From positions 12,591,606 to 12,655,605 of the forward strand of contig NC_088305.1 in the NCBI RefSeq assembly GCF_032854445.1: a stretch of DNA of 64,000 nucleotides, in the 5' to 3' direction. The position numbers and the translations under genes are program-made. Below the pieces are notes generated by a model that was given only the letters and a program-made list of their open reading frames with translations, had not been told where the DNA came from and did not search any database. Numbering within the stretch: position 1 is the stretch's first letter; each line of letters opens with the position of its first letter. Of the stretch, positions 11,457 through 21,745 are shown in pieces. The DNA comes from Liolophura sinensis (taxonomy: Eukaryota; Mollusca; Polyplacophora; Chitonida; Chitonidae).

Positions 11457-11627
11457 GATGATGTTTTCCATTGACCCTATTTTCAATACATAATGCTACA
11501 TGACGTCACTGCTGATGATGTTTTCCATTGACCCTATTTTCAATACATAATGCTACATGACGTCACCTCTGATGATGTTTTCCATTGACTCTATTTTCAA
11601 TACATAATGCTGCATGACGTCACTGCC
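11457..11627. repeat. 57-bp triplication carrying CRE palindromes
   Basis: Three near-identical 57-bp units start at 11457, 11514 and 11571. Each contains TGACGTCA (11501-11508, 11558-11565, 11615-11622), the full cAMP response element palindrome. The units differ by only a few bases. The array lies in the receptor intron, about 320 bp past exon 2. Regulatory activity is inference. Confidence 0.95.
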
Positions 11628-11944
11628 TTTTCCCTCAATACAATACGCACAAAATGATTTGAAGAAAAAATCTTGACTGCAAAATGTATTTTGTAAAAAA
11701 AAAATAAGACATTTTCAAGGCGCCGAAACTTTCAAGACAAATCGTTTGCATAGAAGAAAACAAGACAGCCTGAATCTAAAGGCATACACATACACGCAAA
11801 AACACATTCAGTATTTTACCCAGAATCCCAAAGACTTTGCCTGTAATGAATCAGTGGAGTTATTGACAAATGACTGAGATGGCAACTTCCTCGCGAGCCT
11901 AACAACAAATCAATCGATTCACCAAGTCAAGAAATGGTACTTAC

Positions 11945-12044
11945 CATTTACCGGGATGGGTAGTATAGCAATCTCGGCCAGACACTTCCGTTTAGCCGCC
12001 GACAGAAGAATGATCTGTTGCTCCTTCGACATCTTCACGACACT
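11945..12044 (-). CDS. Class B GPCR (PTHR-like), exon 2: N-terminal helix of the extracellular domain
   Basis: Encodes 33 residues plus one base: SVVK followed by MSKEQQIILLSAAKRKC and then LAEIAILPIPVN. The KEQQIILL...C pattern fits the first alpha helix of the PTH-receptor extracellular domain, which in vertebrates carries a KEEQIFLL-type motif and the first of six conserved cysteines. The acceptor at TTGAAG|AGT gives phase 0, matching the signal-peptide exon. The donor is G|GTAAGT at 11945/11944, phase 1. A stop (TGA, 12060-12062) lies in frame upstream, so the exon must begin after it. If the 14.3-kb exon is not used, the ATG at 12032 would be the first start, but the protein would then lack a signal peptide. 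A weaker internal donor (CCG|GTAAAT) is possible, but its phase fits the next exon less well. Confidence 0.8.
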
Positions 12045-12820
12045 CTTCAACAGAAACGCTCAAATATAACTTTGGGAAACCAGACCGCCTTTATAAGTGC
12101 ACAATAATTCAAAAATAACGTGTGCCACAGATGAAAGACAACAAAAGACTGTGTCCAGAAATACTTCGCATTATTTGTAAAACATTTTTATTTACCAAGA
12201 AATTCCACAAAATCAATTCTTATCTAAGGTCCGTTTTTTGAGACCATACTTTCCAATAATTTCCGTATTATTTTGAGACATGTTCAGTAGACAAATACGT
12301 GAACTTCTTGTGAATCACTTAGATGTGGTTAGAAAAGTCCACCGTATTTTATCCTAGCTTGAATGCTTTTTATGACGCAACGCCAAAAAAATATAGTAAA
12401 ATAGTACTGTGGACAATTTTACCTGGGCGCCTTGAATTTATATTCACTTTAACATGAGCATAAAATTATGGCGAGAGGGTGTCAAGGGGCTTGCATTTCA
12501 TCTAGACCAGGTTCAATACCGTTCTCCTGAAACCATTTTCCTGATTCTGTTGTTTCCGGGGCCGTAATGGCAGGAAGTGTGCAAGGTCCTTCGCCTCTGT
12601 GATCTTACATGAAACACTAGTATGCTATACAGACCATCGTTCCATATGTTTGGTTATATCTGTTGACGCAATATTATATGTAATGACATCTATGAAACAG
12701 CGATATCAAACACTGATTACAGTGAAAAGAGGAATAACGTTAAAGTATTGACAATAAATCATACCAAAATGCAGATCACTGAGCCCATCATACACTCTGA
12801 CCATTAAACTACACTTTGCT

Positions 12821-12838
12821 GGGGGGGGGGGGGGGGGG
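12821..12838. repeat. Poly-G tract
   Basis: Eighteen consecutive G, directly before a SINE A head. Confidence 0.98.
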
Positions 12839-13095
12839 AAGAGCACCGTAGCCTTGTGGTTATTGTGTCAGCACGCCGCACAGGCCTCTCACTAATGCCG
12901 ACTTTATGCTTACGCTGGCTTCCTCTCTGATTGTGCGCGGTAAGGTCTTGCAGCAACCTGCGGATGGTCATGTGTTTCTCCACGGGCTCCGCCGGGTTTT
13001 CTCCAACCATAATGTCAGTCGCCGTCGTATAAGTGAAATATTCTTGAGTGCTGCGTTAAATATTGATCAAATAAAATACTTAAATAAATACACTT
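12839..13095 (+). mobile_element. SINE A, diverged full-length copy
   Basis: A decayed tRNA-like head (GTAGCCTTGTGGTTATTG), the family A body (TGCGGATGGTCATGTGTTTC, CGCCGTCGTATAAGTGAAAT) and a (AAAT)n-like tail. Confidence 0.85.
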
Positions 13096-13368
13096 TTCTG
13101 AACAAAATAATAACTGCTCTTTCGAAATTGCTCACGCTTCCTTACATTTTATCTGTCTACACAGAACTTTAATACATGTAAAATTACATCGTTCGAAGAA
13201 GTGGACTGGCCATTCTTAATTTTAGACTACTAAATGACCTTATTCGATGGATGAAGCCCACATTTATTAATACAATTACAATGACCGTCTCTTTTCCAGC
13301 GTTGCTAGAAGTCTTAATTGCGTCGTGGCATGGCAATCCTTGGACGCTAAATCCAGCGTCCCACAACT

Positions 13369-13382
13369 CCCCCCCCCCCCCC
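13369..13382. repeat. Poly-C tract
   Basis: Fourteen consecutive C, followed by CGCCCCC. Confidence 0.95.
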
Positions 13383-13517
13383 GCCCCCTGTTAAGTTCTG
13401 AGAGATGACAACCGGGATTGCTTTTAATCTAAGGTGAGTTCAAAACTATTATTTAACCCATAAATATATAATGGGTACGCCAAATGAAAGATATTAGAAT
13501 CTGGTTTGGTTTTTCAC

Positions 13518-13610
13518 TAATACAATGGCCGTCAGGTTTAAGGATGAAGGATACCAGAGGAGCCGGGGTAAACCACCGACATTTTGCAAGTCATTGTCGA
13601 ATTTTCCTAC
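13518..13610 (+). repeat. Family D repeat, partial
   Basis: GGCCGTCAGGTTTAAGGATG, CCGGGGTAAACCACCGACAT and TTGCAAGTCATTGTCGAATT. Confidence 0.7.
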
Positions 13611-13659
13611 ATTTAACATTTTTATTTATTAATTTATTCGTTTATTTATTTGTCTGGTG

Positions 13660-13905
13660 GGAGGCCGGGGTGGTTAGCGTGCCAACACAGCGGTATGGCA
13701 CAGGAGAATCATACCAATGGACTCGCTGTGAGTTCAAGTCCAGCTCATGCTGGCTTCCTCTCCGGTCATGCGTGGTAAGGTGTGCTAGGAACCTACGGAT
13801 GCTCATGGGTTTTCACCGGGCTATGCCTGCTTTCCTTCAACTAGAATGCTGGTCGCCGTTGTATAAGGGAAATATTCTTGAATGCGGCGTAAAGTCAAGT
13901 TTCAT
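13660..13905 (+). mobile_element. SINE A, nearly full length
   Basis: A tRNA-like head with GTGGTTAGCGTGCC, the B box GTTCAAGTC (in GAGTTCAAGTCCAGCTCATG), and a body ending in TTCTTGAATGCGGCGTAAA. Confidence 0.88.
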
Positions 13906-14119
13906 AACCACGATCCACTCAACATAATATCTGAGTCCGGAAGATGTTAACAGGGATTACACTATACTGCTTTGATTTTGCTGAAGTGTGTTCAAAACTA
14001 CTGTTTAATCTATATATGTAAATGATGCGTATGCTAAATGGTCAGTAACGGCATGTTGTTTTGTTTAATTGCATTCATGTAAGATCTTACAGACCTGGTA
14101 GATCTTGAATACTAGTGTA

Positions 14120-14275
14120 ACAAATTGATTGATTTATATGCCTATTGTTTAACGCCGTACACAAAAGTGTTTTCACTCATACGATGGTTGGAGTCAGTTG
14201 GAGGAAATGCCCAGGAAAAACCACGGACGTTTTGAAAGGTTAGCAACGAACTTTCCCACTCAGTCTCGTACATAA
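14120..14275. repeat. Family D repeat, partial
   Basis: TTTAACGCCGTACACAAAAG tail side, then ACGATGGTTGGAGTCAG, GGAAAAACCACGGACGTTTT and TAGCAACGAACTTTCCCA. It ends just before exon 1 on the plus coordinate axis. Confidence 0.7.
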
Positions 14276-14312
14276 CTGAAGTATTACTAATTTCGAATCG
14301 TAAATACTTTAC

Positions 14313-14363
14313 CTTTGCCTCCAAAACAGACACCATGAAGAAGATTAGAACGGCTAATTCCAT
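14313..14363 (-). CDS. Class B GPCR (PTHR-like), exon 1: signal peptide
   Basis: First coding exon of the receptor gene that runs leftward from here. Starting at the ATG at 14363 it encodes 17 residues, MELAVLIFFMVSVLEAK, a typical short signal peptide with a hydrophobic core and a small residue (Ala16) before a likely cleavage site. It ends at AAG|GTAAAG, a good splice donor, in phase 0, which matches the acceptor of the next exon at 12044. The same frame is open upstream to another ATG at 14417, giving an 18-residue hydrophilic extension, and a stop lies directly before that. I prefer the inner ATG because it leaves a clean signal peptide and has G at -3 and +4. Class B receptors usually have a separate signal-peptide exon. 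The link to the receptor rests on strand, order, phase and this expectation; no transcript is available. Confidence 0.62.
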
Positions 14364-14417
14364 AACGTTAAAATCCTTCTTAGAGTACACTTCTCTGGAC
14401 CCGCAGTCATGGATCAT

Positions 14418-15570
14418 TTTTCACATCTTTCGCCAGGTAAATGACACGTTTCCAACATCATGATCACTAAAGTTTCGGAATTAACACTCCAGTCTCCCCC
14501 ACATTGCACCTTTAAAGTTACGTTTTGTATACTCCCTCAAGCATCTTACGCTAGGGCTATAGAGAATTCGCCAACACCGGAAATGCAAGTGTCGTCTGTC
14601 TCTTTCCAAATTTCCCATCCCGAATGACCCGTCCTTAATTCGTATCGCTTGCCAGACTGCCTAGGTCCGGTAATTTGATCTCTCCCAATCAGTTATAGTG
14701 GTCGCAAGGTAATTATCGCCAGGACCAAACCTGGGTGATTTCTTAACGAGACAGTTTAACGTGGGTCGAGACCCTGAAGTCTGTACAAGGCAGTCTGCCG
14801 GGCTACACTGTAAAAACCACACACATGCTCCCTACAAAGCCAAGGCTTAATGCCATCTTTATAGAGTGTCCGTTTTGTTAGCGCTGTTTTCTTCTGTGTG
14901 TGGTTCAAACGTTGTTCCGTATTGTAAGTCCGCCCCGAAAATCTGTTCTCTCCACGAATACCTTAAAACTACAGGCCTCTCGTTCGGTCGTTTACAGGCT
15001 ATGCGATCTGGAGACTTCTTGAAATGGGCCAACTTCGTCCTAAAGGGATCACATCTTATCATTTATAAATTTCCATGGAAGCAACCTGCAGAAAAAAGAT
15101 AAATGTTTGACACTAATAAACGGATGAATATCTAAGAGTTCGTGGATAAGTGCTACTTCAACCTGACGCCAAATAATGGCCTTAGCCTGCATACCTCATT
15201 GTGAAGTGCATTACATAGAAAGTATTTTTCATTGTAGTTTTATCCGATGTTTTACATATAGACAAGGATATCCTTCTTTCAAGGAGCGCTATACGGAAGA
15301 GAGCAATTTGCTTTCACGGCGTAAGATTGATATGCTTCGGGCAAGTTCCTGCATATTTAATGTTTTTTTCCTGTACAGCATTTATTTGGGTTAGAACTAG
15401 AGGGTGAAATTTTCTGTCAGATAGCATCAGTATTGTCGTTGTGAAATGATACAGAGAGACAGAACAAATGAATCAAACAATGAAAATATAGACTAATAAT
15501 TTAGACTGGACATGTTTTAGTGTATTTGGAATAAATCTTGATTCATAGACAGGTGGCTTGTTAAAAAAAT
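14418..15570. other. Region upstream of the receptor gene
   Basis: If the 14.3-kb exon is the first, this stretch should hold the 5' UTR and promoter. A TATAAAG reads on the minus strand at 14857-14863, about 490 bp before the ATG, but nothing else confirms it as a promoter. Open frames of 67-78 codons here resemble nothing known. Confidence 0.4.
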
Positions 15571-15880
15571 GTATGTATGAATGCTTGGGGTTTAACGCCC
15601 TAGTTAACAATTAGGCGACGACGAGGAATCATTAGGTGTGTTTACGTATAATGTGTCTTTTTGCTGTCGCCACTGAAGTATCATGCCGACGTCACCAGAC
15701 ATGACATCTGACACAGTTACATTATATTGACAACTTATACTTTAACCTCTCACTGCTGAGCGCAAAGAGACACAATAGCAAGTACTATTTTCAAAGTCTT
15801 TGGTATGACCCGATCCGGGTTTGATCTCAGGGTCCCCCGACTTCGACGCAGACACTCTGGCTACGAGGCCACGGAAGCGA
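15571..15880 (-). mobile_element. SINE C, full length
   Basis: 3' side GCTTGGGGTTTAACGCC with a (CATA)n-type tail; body ATCATGCCGACGTCACCAGA and TGACATCTGACACAGTTACA; head on the right in reverse complement with an A-box-like TAGCCAGAGTG and the B box GATCAAACC. Confidence 0.82.
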
Positions 15881-16343
15881 TCATGTTCAAAAGATAACTA
15901 TAGCCTTATATACACCTGAAAATTTGACTTTGCTCTTTTCTTTGATTCTGCACTTTTTGAAAACTTAATGCTATTTCTGTGAGATTTTCAGTGTTATCTA
16001 CGTTAACGTCAGCCTCGCAGGACAATATAGTACATTTCGGTAATGTATATCCAGCACAATAGATATATATTGGTTATATATGGTCAGGGTATTTGGGAGC
16101 GCAAACATGTCAGCTTGTTTGAGTCCTATTGGCTTGTCACTGTGGAGTAAAGTTTACCGATTGCCGTAAAAAGTAGTAAAAAGTTGTGAACACATATTTG
16201 AAAAGAGCTGGAGAAGTTTTAAAATAGTGACATTTCACACAATTGTAACATGCATACATGGTAATGATATAAATGCCAACAACGTGCAATAACGATAAAA
16301 TATCAAGCAACGTCTTATGTAATGTCTTACGTCCGTTGATAAA

Positions 16344-16345
16344 TG

Positions 16346-16379
<34 letters not shown>

Positions 16380-16397
16380 TGTATGTATGTATGTATG
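16344..16397. repeat. (ATGT)n microsatellite
   Basis: About 13 copies of the tetranucleotide. It is the tail of the minus-strand SINE C that follows, so it probably grew from the element's own (CATA)n tail. Confidence 0.95.
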
Positions 16398-16640
16398 CTT
16401 GGAGTTTAACGTTGTACTTAAGACTTTTTCAGTTATTTGACGACGATGAGTCATTAGATGTATGTACATATATTGTGTCTTCTTGTGGCCTGGCGAGTCC
16501 ATGCCGTGAAAAGCGTGACCACCACTGAAGTGTCATGCCGAATACACCAGACATGACACAACACACTGTCACATTATACTGACACCAGGACCACAATTCC
16601 TGTTTCTATCCTGTAACCTCTAAGCGCTGAGCGCCAGCAA
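16398..16640 (-). mobile_element. SINE C, head truncated
   Basis: GCTTGGAGTTTAACGTTGTA, TTGTGGCCTGGCGAGTCCAT, ATGCCGAATACACCAGACAT, CTGACACCAGGACCACAATT and AACCTCTAAGCGCTGAGCGC match the copies at 15.6 and 22.0 kb. Confidence 0.85.
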
Positions 16641-17593
16641 AAAGCTGTTTTATTACATTGTGTAGTGTAATATTGTGATGTTGCGCTGTGTGGTGTTTCA
16701 CGTTGTCTTGCTTGTCATTTGTGGTGTTACGTAATATTGTTTGATGTCATGTGATCTGATGTTTATTACGTTATGCGAGAGCGAAAACAAAGAGAATTCC
16801 CGAAAAGCACAATAGTTGCACTCTAGGCGAAAATACCAGGAATATTGCTTTAGATTAGTACTTATTATATAATAGTCATCCTGCTCACTCCAGTCAGGGA
16901 TGAATCCGAGAACAGACACGGGTACGGTCAATATGAGGTGCTTTCTCAGTTGATTCGAGTGCTTTGGTCGTGAATTTGTAACACATAGAGAACACACATT
17001 GTACGTTTTTCAGCCGATGTTTCGAATTTGTTACACAACAGCAGAATCCAAAACAATACAGAATAGAGAGTCAAATTTTAACATTGATGACAGGTATGAT
17101 GGCAAATCTTTACACGTAAGCGGTGAACCACACGTATACAGTATATATACAATAGACGGTGCTTCATGCACGTATAGAATACATACATGTACCGTTTTAG
17201 TATCTCTTTCCTTAAGGCACGCGTGTTTAAGACATATACTAGGGAGACTTTGGCGTGAGAAGTTTCGGTTCTCCATCACACTGTTTGGGACATAACGATT
17301 GGGAACATTATGTAACGCTATCCGCTAGACTGTATAATCGGATTTTGACCCGGACATACATGACCACAAATAGAGCGCAATAAAAATATTTAATCGATTA
17401 AATCAACCGAAACCTCTGAACTGAATCACTGCCAGAGCAGTAACGTACTGCCTGTAGTGGAACGTGTAACAGCGAGGTCTGTTTAAGTCAATAAACAGGG
17501 TTAACGGTATGTAAACAGTCGTTCTTCATCACAAGGGAAACTGAACACTGAAACTTTTATTTCTGTTGTTTCCTTCACCGAAATCAAGTAGAA

Positions 17594-17735
17594 TTAAATT
17601 CATTCATTTGTTGATTGTTTTTTTACGCCTCACTCAATAATTTCACCAGAAATTTTGGCCAGAATTTTGGTGGGAGGAAAACTAGCTGCAGAAACCCACG
17701 GCCATCCGCAAGTTGATGACCTTCCTTACATATGA
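17594..17735 (-). mobile_element. SINE A, diverged 3' half
   Basis: GATTGTTTTTTTACGCC, TTTTGGTGGGAGGAAAACTA and AACCCACGGCCATCCGCAAG. The head is absent. Confidence 0.78.
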
Positions 17736-17757
17736 TACCATATCACATATGATATCG

Positions 17758-17782
17758 CAGACATACATAGGATGTATGTCTG
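17758..17782. repeat. Short perfect inverted repeat
   Basis: CAGACATACAT and ATGTATGTCTG, 11-bp arms around an AGG loop. Confidence 0.9.
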
Positions 17783-18009
17783 ACGTTAAATATATTATAC
17801 CATGTATTTATTTGTATAACTGGGATCGAGCGCACAAAAGCAGAATAACGGCAGTATCGTCTACTCCAGCTATAACGTCGCGGTAATACCACAGTTTGTA
17901 TTCGATACAACAAAGCCTTCTTTAGTTCAGTTCCACTACGTACAAGGGTTACAGTTCATGGGATGTTTAGATTTTCATTGAGTTGCATGAATTTCTCATT
18001 AATAATTAA

Positions 18010-18577
18010 CATCTGTGCAAAATTCGGAATATAATTATTTCGATGGGTATAAATTGTGACCCTTTTAGCTGACTTATACCTATTCTCGCATGAATACAAC
18101 TATATGCCAAAACTATTAAGAAGTAATTCTCACCAGGCCCGATCTATTCCATTCACTAAACGGTATGTTGATGACCTGCTAGCTTTAAGCAATACATAGA
18201 TAGCAAAAGGGTGTGAAAGATATTTACCCACTTTCGCTGGATTTAAAAGAAATCACTGTCCAGATTTTACATTTCACCAGGACATTATTTGTATAAAGAC
18301 CAAAATGTTTTCCTCTTTCGCAGACCTTGCGACAAGAAGGGTAGTTTCCAATTTGACATTGTAAATGTATCCCTACGCGGACAGCAATATAGCGAAGGCT
18401 GCTGGATATGGCGTGTACATATCTCGCCTAGTTACATTTGTTAGATCCTGCGTGTTGTGTGACAATTTTAATGAACGCCACACAGATTATTACTGCATAA
18501 ACTAGTGTAAACCAGATTATTCCAACAAACGCCTTCACTCCATGTTTCTTCAGTTTTACAATGAGTTCGCTTGTAAG
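18010..18577 (+). pseudogene. Decayed reverse transcriptase of a retroelement
   Basis: Translating with frame changes gives segments typical of an RT found in many animal retroelements. These are MGINCDPF followed, in another frame, by LLADLYLFSHEYNY (family pattern MGTNCAPLLADLFL), then PFTKRYVDDLLALSN with the catalytic YVDD (bases 18164-18175), then AAGYGVYISRLVTFVRSC, and RLHSMFLQFYNEF. A lost base breaks the frame at about 18065, and several in-frame stops follow, for example just after LALSNT. It is clearly dead. The exact class (a Penelope-like or non-LTR relative) cannot be settled from this piece. The 5' part and any second domain are not seen. Confidence 0.85.
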
Positions 18578-18689
18578 TAAATTTGGACAGCGCGTCCAGA
18601 ATCTCTGGCGCTCTGCTTCATGATTGATTCTAATTTCGCTTAACCCGGGACTAGGGGACAGTATATTCTTCTTGCTTAATTAGATCGCC

Positions 18690-19009
18690 ATGCTCTATAT
18701 GTGAACAGTTGCAATCAAACCGCAAGTTAGATACAGATTTTATTATCGACAACTTATTATATTATATAAATGTATCAATGTAGCATGATACAAGATTTAA
18801 ATATTGATTTCACATATTCGCCTTGAACATACCCTGCGTCTTTCCAGTATCATTGAAAACTGCTGATTTCGTGATTTCGTCCTAAATACTTAAGATACTT
18901 TCTGAGTTCTTTGGAAGTTTGTGTCAAATGCCGTTTTGGGAATTGGCCACTCAGTTACTGACCTGCAACGTCTTAGTTGACGGCTGGTATACGAATGTCT
19001 GTTTGGACG
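18690..19009 (+). repeat. Interspersed repeat G
   Basis: Starts near ATATGTGAACAGTTGCAATC, passes TATTATCGACAAC, and ends with TTGACGGCTGGTATACGAAT and GTTTGGACGCATAG. Related copies lie at 24.2, 58.5 and 62.2 kb, and in reverse at 21.6 and 63.8 kb. Confidence 0.8.
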
Positions 19010-19023
19010 CATAGATGCATAGA

Positions 19024-19381
19024 GTGAGTAAGTGAGTGCCTGGGGATTAACGTCGTACTCAACAATTTTTCCTGGGTCAGTCATATGACGACGAAGGAAT
19101 CCTTAGGGTGCTTGTACGGGTAATGTGCCTCCTTGTTGCAGGACGGATTTCCACCGCTCTTGTATTTAGTGCTGCTTCACTGAGACGACTTGCCGAAGGC
19201 AAGTAAGCCGCTCAGCCCGAGCCATCATACTGATACGGGTCAACTAGTCCTTCATGCTGAACTTCGCGAGCCAAGTTACAACTTCCTCTTTTAAAGTCTT
19301 AGGTTTGATTGGATCAAGGATTGATCCCGGATCTACCGGTCCCGACGCGGACGCTCTACCAACTGTGCTATCCGGGCCGGC
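19024..19381 (-). mobile_element. SINE B, full length with target-site duplication
   Basis: A complete element from the GAGTGAGTAAGTGAG tail to the tRNA-like head (A box TAGCACAGTTGG, B box GATCAATCC on the minus strand). Both sides carry the 14-bp repeat CATAGATGCATAGA (19010-19023 and 19382-19395). It inserted at the end of a family G copy. Confidence 0.95.
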
Positions 19382-19395
19382 CATAGATGCATAGA

Positions 19396-21317
19396 AGCTG
19401 ATGTAGGCAAAACTGTAGTAAAACGTTTATTCTTGGAACAGTAGGTGGTATGTATAGTGATATATAGCCAGGTTTGGTGGTGTAAATTTGCTTGTGTAAA
19501 TACCAACCATAGGTAGGTTGCGGAGGTCAGTTGAGGTAGATTGCGATATTGTACTTCACGGTATCATCAAATTTGTGTCGTGTCAGATAAATGTGCGAAA
19601 ATACTGTTGAAAATCTTATTTTTTTCTGAATTAATTGACAAATTTAAAGACAACCCCATGTAGCAGAATTGAGGTAATTAAAATTACCAATGGTCAAGTC
19701 TAACTATAAAATAAACATAAAAACTTATATAAATAGGGACTCGTCGAAGAGGACCGTGTTATGGTATAAACGATCCTCGTTTTACAAGAGAGGAAATCAC
19801 CCATATAATATCAGAAAGAGATAGAAAAGCGAGGAATGGAAAACAATTTAAAACATATTTTTAGGCAAATAGTGAAGATATATAGCCACCTATACAAAAT
19901 CTCCTGCGGAAGATGGTTGTTTAAATCTGCTTACGCAATTCTGTTTTTGACCAACTGGTCTATGTTTGCCTACATATGTCTCAAGACTACATTGTTGTTC
20001 ACTTGTTCATGAAAACAGACAAAGCTGCATGTATTCAATATTCATTTTTGTTTGTCGATAGAGCAGCCTGGCAACCTAGACATTTGTTATTTGCTTTGTT
20101 ATAGTCTTTTATGATTCCCGCATTATGGAGTGATATGAATTTCGAATGACTTAAAGATCACGCGAAACCTGTTTTCGTCTCGCACAGCTATGAAAGTTTG
20201 AAACCATGGAAGTCGACTTGACTATTCAGAGTGGTTAATGTGGAAGATGGAGTGGGAATATTGCCAGCCGGTCTGAAAGCTAGTCGTTAACAAGGCTGAG
20301 AGTGGGGCATTTTAGTAATTCTCTGTGCGAGGCCAGACAAGCGATTCATACACTTTGGCCATGGCCTGCTCCCCATTTCGGAATTATACAATGTTTTACC
20401 ATTTTCAATTAGGACGCCTCAACGAAGATGGAGTATGATTATTGAATAGGAAAATATTCAAATTTCAGAATTACCTACTTAACAGTATCGTTAGATGGAA
20501 TACTGTGTACCACATGTAGCGGGGTATTCCTGCTTTCGAATTTATGGACTGATATGTCTTACAGTGTTCCTTATTTTAACAGTGTATACCTGGGTCATGT
20601 GACTAGCTCAGTCATTTCTACCACGCGGCTCAGCCCTGACGTGTTTATGCGGCTATTGTCTTACATTAGGCGAGACCCCGAATTAATTAGCTGCCTTTCT
20701 TTCCGCGAACACTTACACTTCTCACATTACAATCTGCCCTCAACTTTAAATAGGATCGGCTCTGGCCAGCCATTTGGTCTGTTTGTATACGACACTCTAC
20801 AGCTGTTGGTGCGCATTCTCTTTCTCAAGACATCTCTCCTCAGGCTAACCCATGCATCAGCGCGCTGTGAAATGAATGACTGATGATTAATCCATTTGCT
20901 CTTTGATTGATTATTTTATTTGTTGGATTTGCGATTGAAGCGGTGATTTAGGGGGAATATTCTTTTTGCAAGTACATTTACCATGGAAAACTGTTGACTT
21001 TGTGGTGTCAGTTAGTTTGAGTCAAGTTTTTTTTCATGATTTTGCTCCAATGGTTTTGTCTTTAGTGCCATGCTTCCTAAATTTTCCTCTTCAGATTGGT
21101 TAGTTTATCTACACCTCGCCAGACATCTGACAAACTTCCCACTGAAATGCAAGCGGTTGATTCAAACATTCAAACAAACGCGATGACTCATCACCAGGTC
21201 CTGTAGTATGTTTCTTTTAACTTGTTGCCTATATTTAGCTAGCCATAAAGTCAGTCATACACACCACCATGATTGGCTTTCGTCAATGACACTTAACGCG
21301 AAAAACCCATATGCATA
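19396..21317. other. No recognisable gene
   Basis: A 109-codon open frame (20554-20883, plus) has no known domain or splice context. Nothing else stands out. Confidence 0.6.
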
Positions 21318-21508
21318 GATAAAATGACCAATGCGGTCGCTGTGAGTTCAAGTCCATTTCTGGCTGGCTTCCTCTCCTGCCGTACGTGGGAAGGTCTGCC
21401 GTCAACCTCCGGATGGTCGTGGGTTTCCGCCGGGATCTGCCCAGTTCCCTCCCACCATAATGCTGGCCGCCGTAATTTAAGTGAAATCAAACAAATAAAT
21501 AAATCATA
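21318..21508 (+). mobile_element. SINE A, 5'-truncated
   Basis: Starts at GACCAATGCGGTCGCTGTGA, keeps the B box region, and ends in CAAACAAATAAATAAATC. A short deletion removed the TATTCTTGAGTACGGCG segment. Confidence 0.88.
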
Positions 21509-21584
21509 GATAAAATGCCGTTATAAGAACCCCTAATGTTAAACCCAATAAAACCCATGAAAGAGATTGGCTTTTAGTATAGAT

Positions 21585-21745
21585 CTATGCGTCGAATCAG
21601 ACATTCTTATACCAGGAGTGAACTAAAATAGAAGTTCCGGTTCAGTAATCGCAAGGCTAATTCTCCAAAAACTTTTAACACAAACCACCACAGAACAACG
21701 AAAGTATCGTATGTAAAGTATGAAATCAAACTACTTTTTGATCAC
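21585..21745 (-). repeat. Interspersed repeat G, opposite orientation
   Basis: CTATGCGTCGAATCAGACAT is the reverse of the family end; the following TTTAACACAAACCACCA is shared with 63.9 kb. Confidence 0.72.

Larger units (their letters stand above)
7720..11944 (-). other. Receptor intron 2, rich in tandem repeats
   Basis: A 4.2-kb intron between the N-terminal helix exon and the HRM core. More than half is tandem repeat: a 20-bp minisatellite, a 24-bp array and a 57-bp triplication. 8580-9175 and 10775-11450 hold no recognisable feature. Open frames of 60-183 codons on the minus strand at 9.1-10.6 kb come from the repeat and are not genes. Confidence 0.85.
12045..14312 (-). other. Receptor intron 1 (after the signal-peptide exon)
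   Basis: A 2.3-kb intron if the 14.3-kb exon is correct. It contains an 18-base G run (12821-12838), two plus-strand SINE A copies (12839-13095, 13660-13905), a 14-base C run (about 13369-13382) and family D pieces (13518-13610, 14120-14275). 12070-12820 holds no recognisable feature. Confidence 0.65.

Noticed and set aside
14857-14863. TATAAAG as the receptor promoter
   Set aside because: A single TATA-like word in AT-rich DNA about 490 bp from the start codon; no initiator or transcript evidence.
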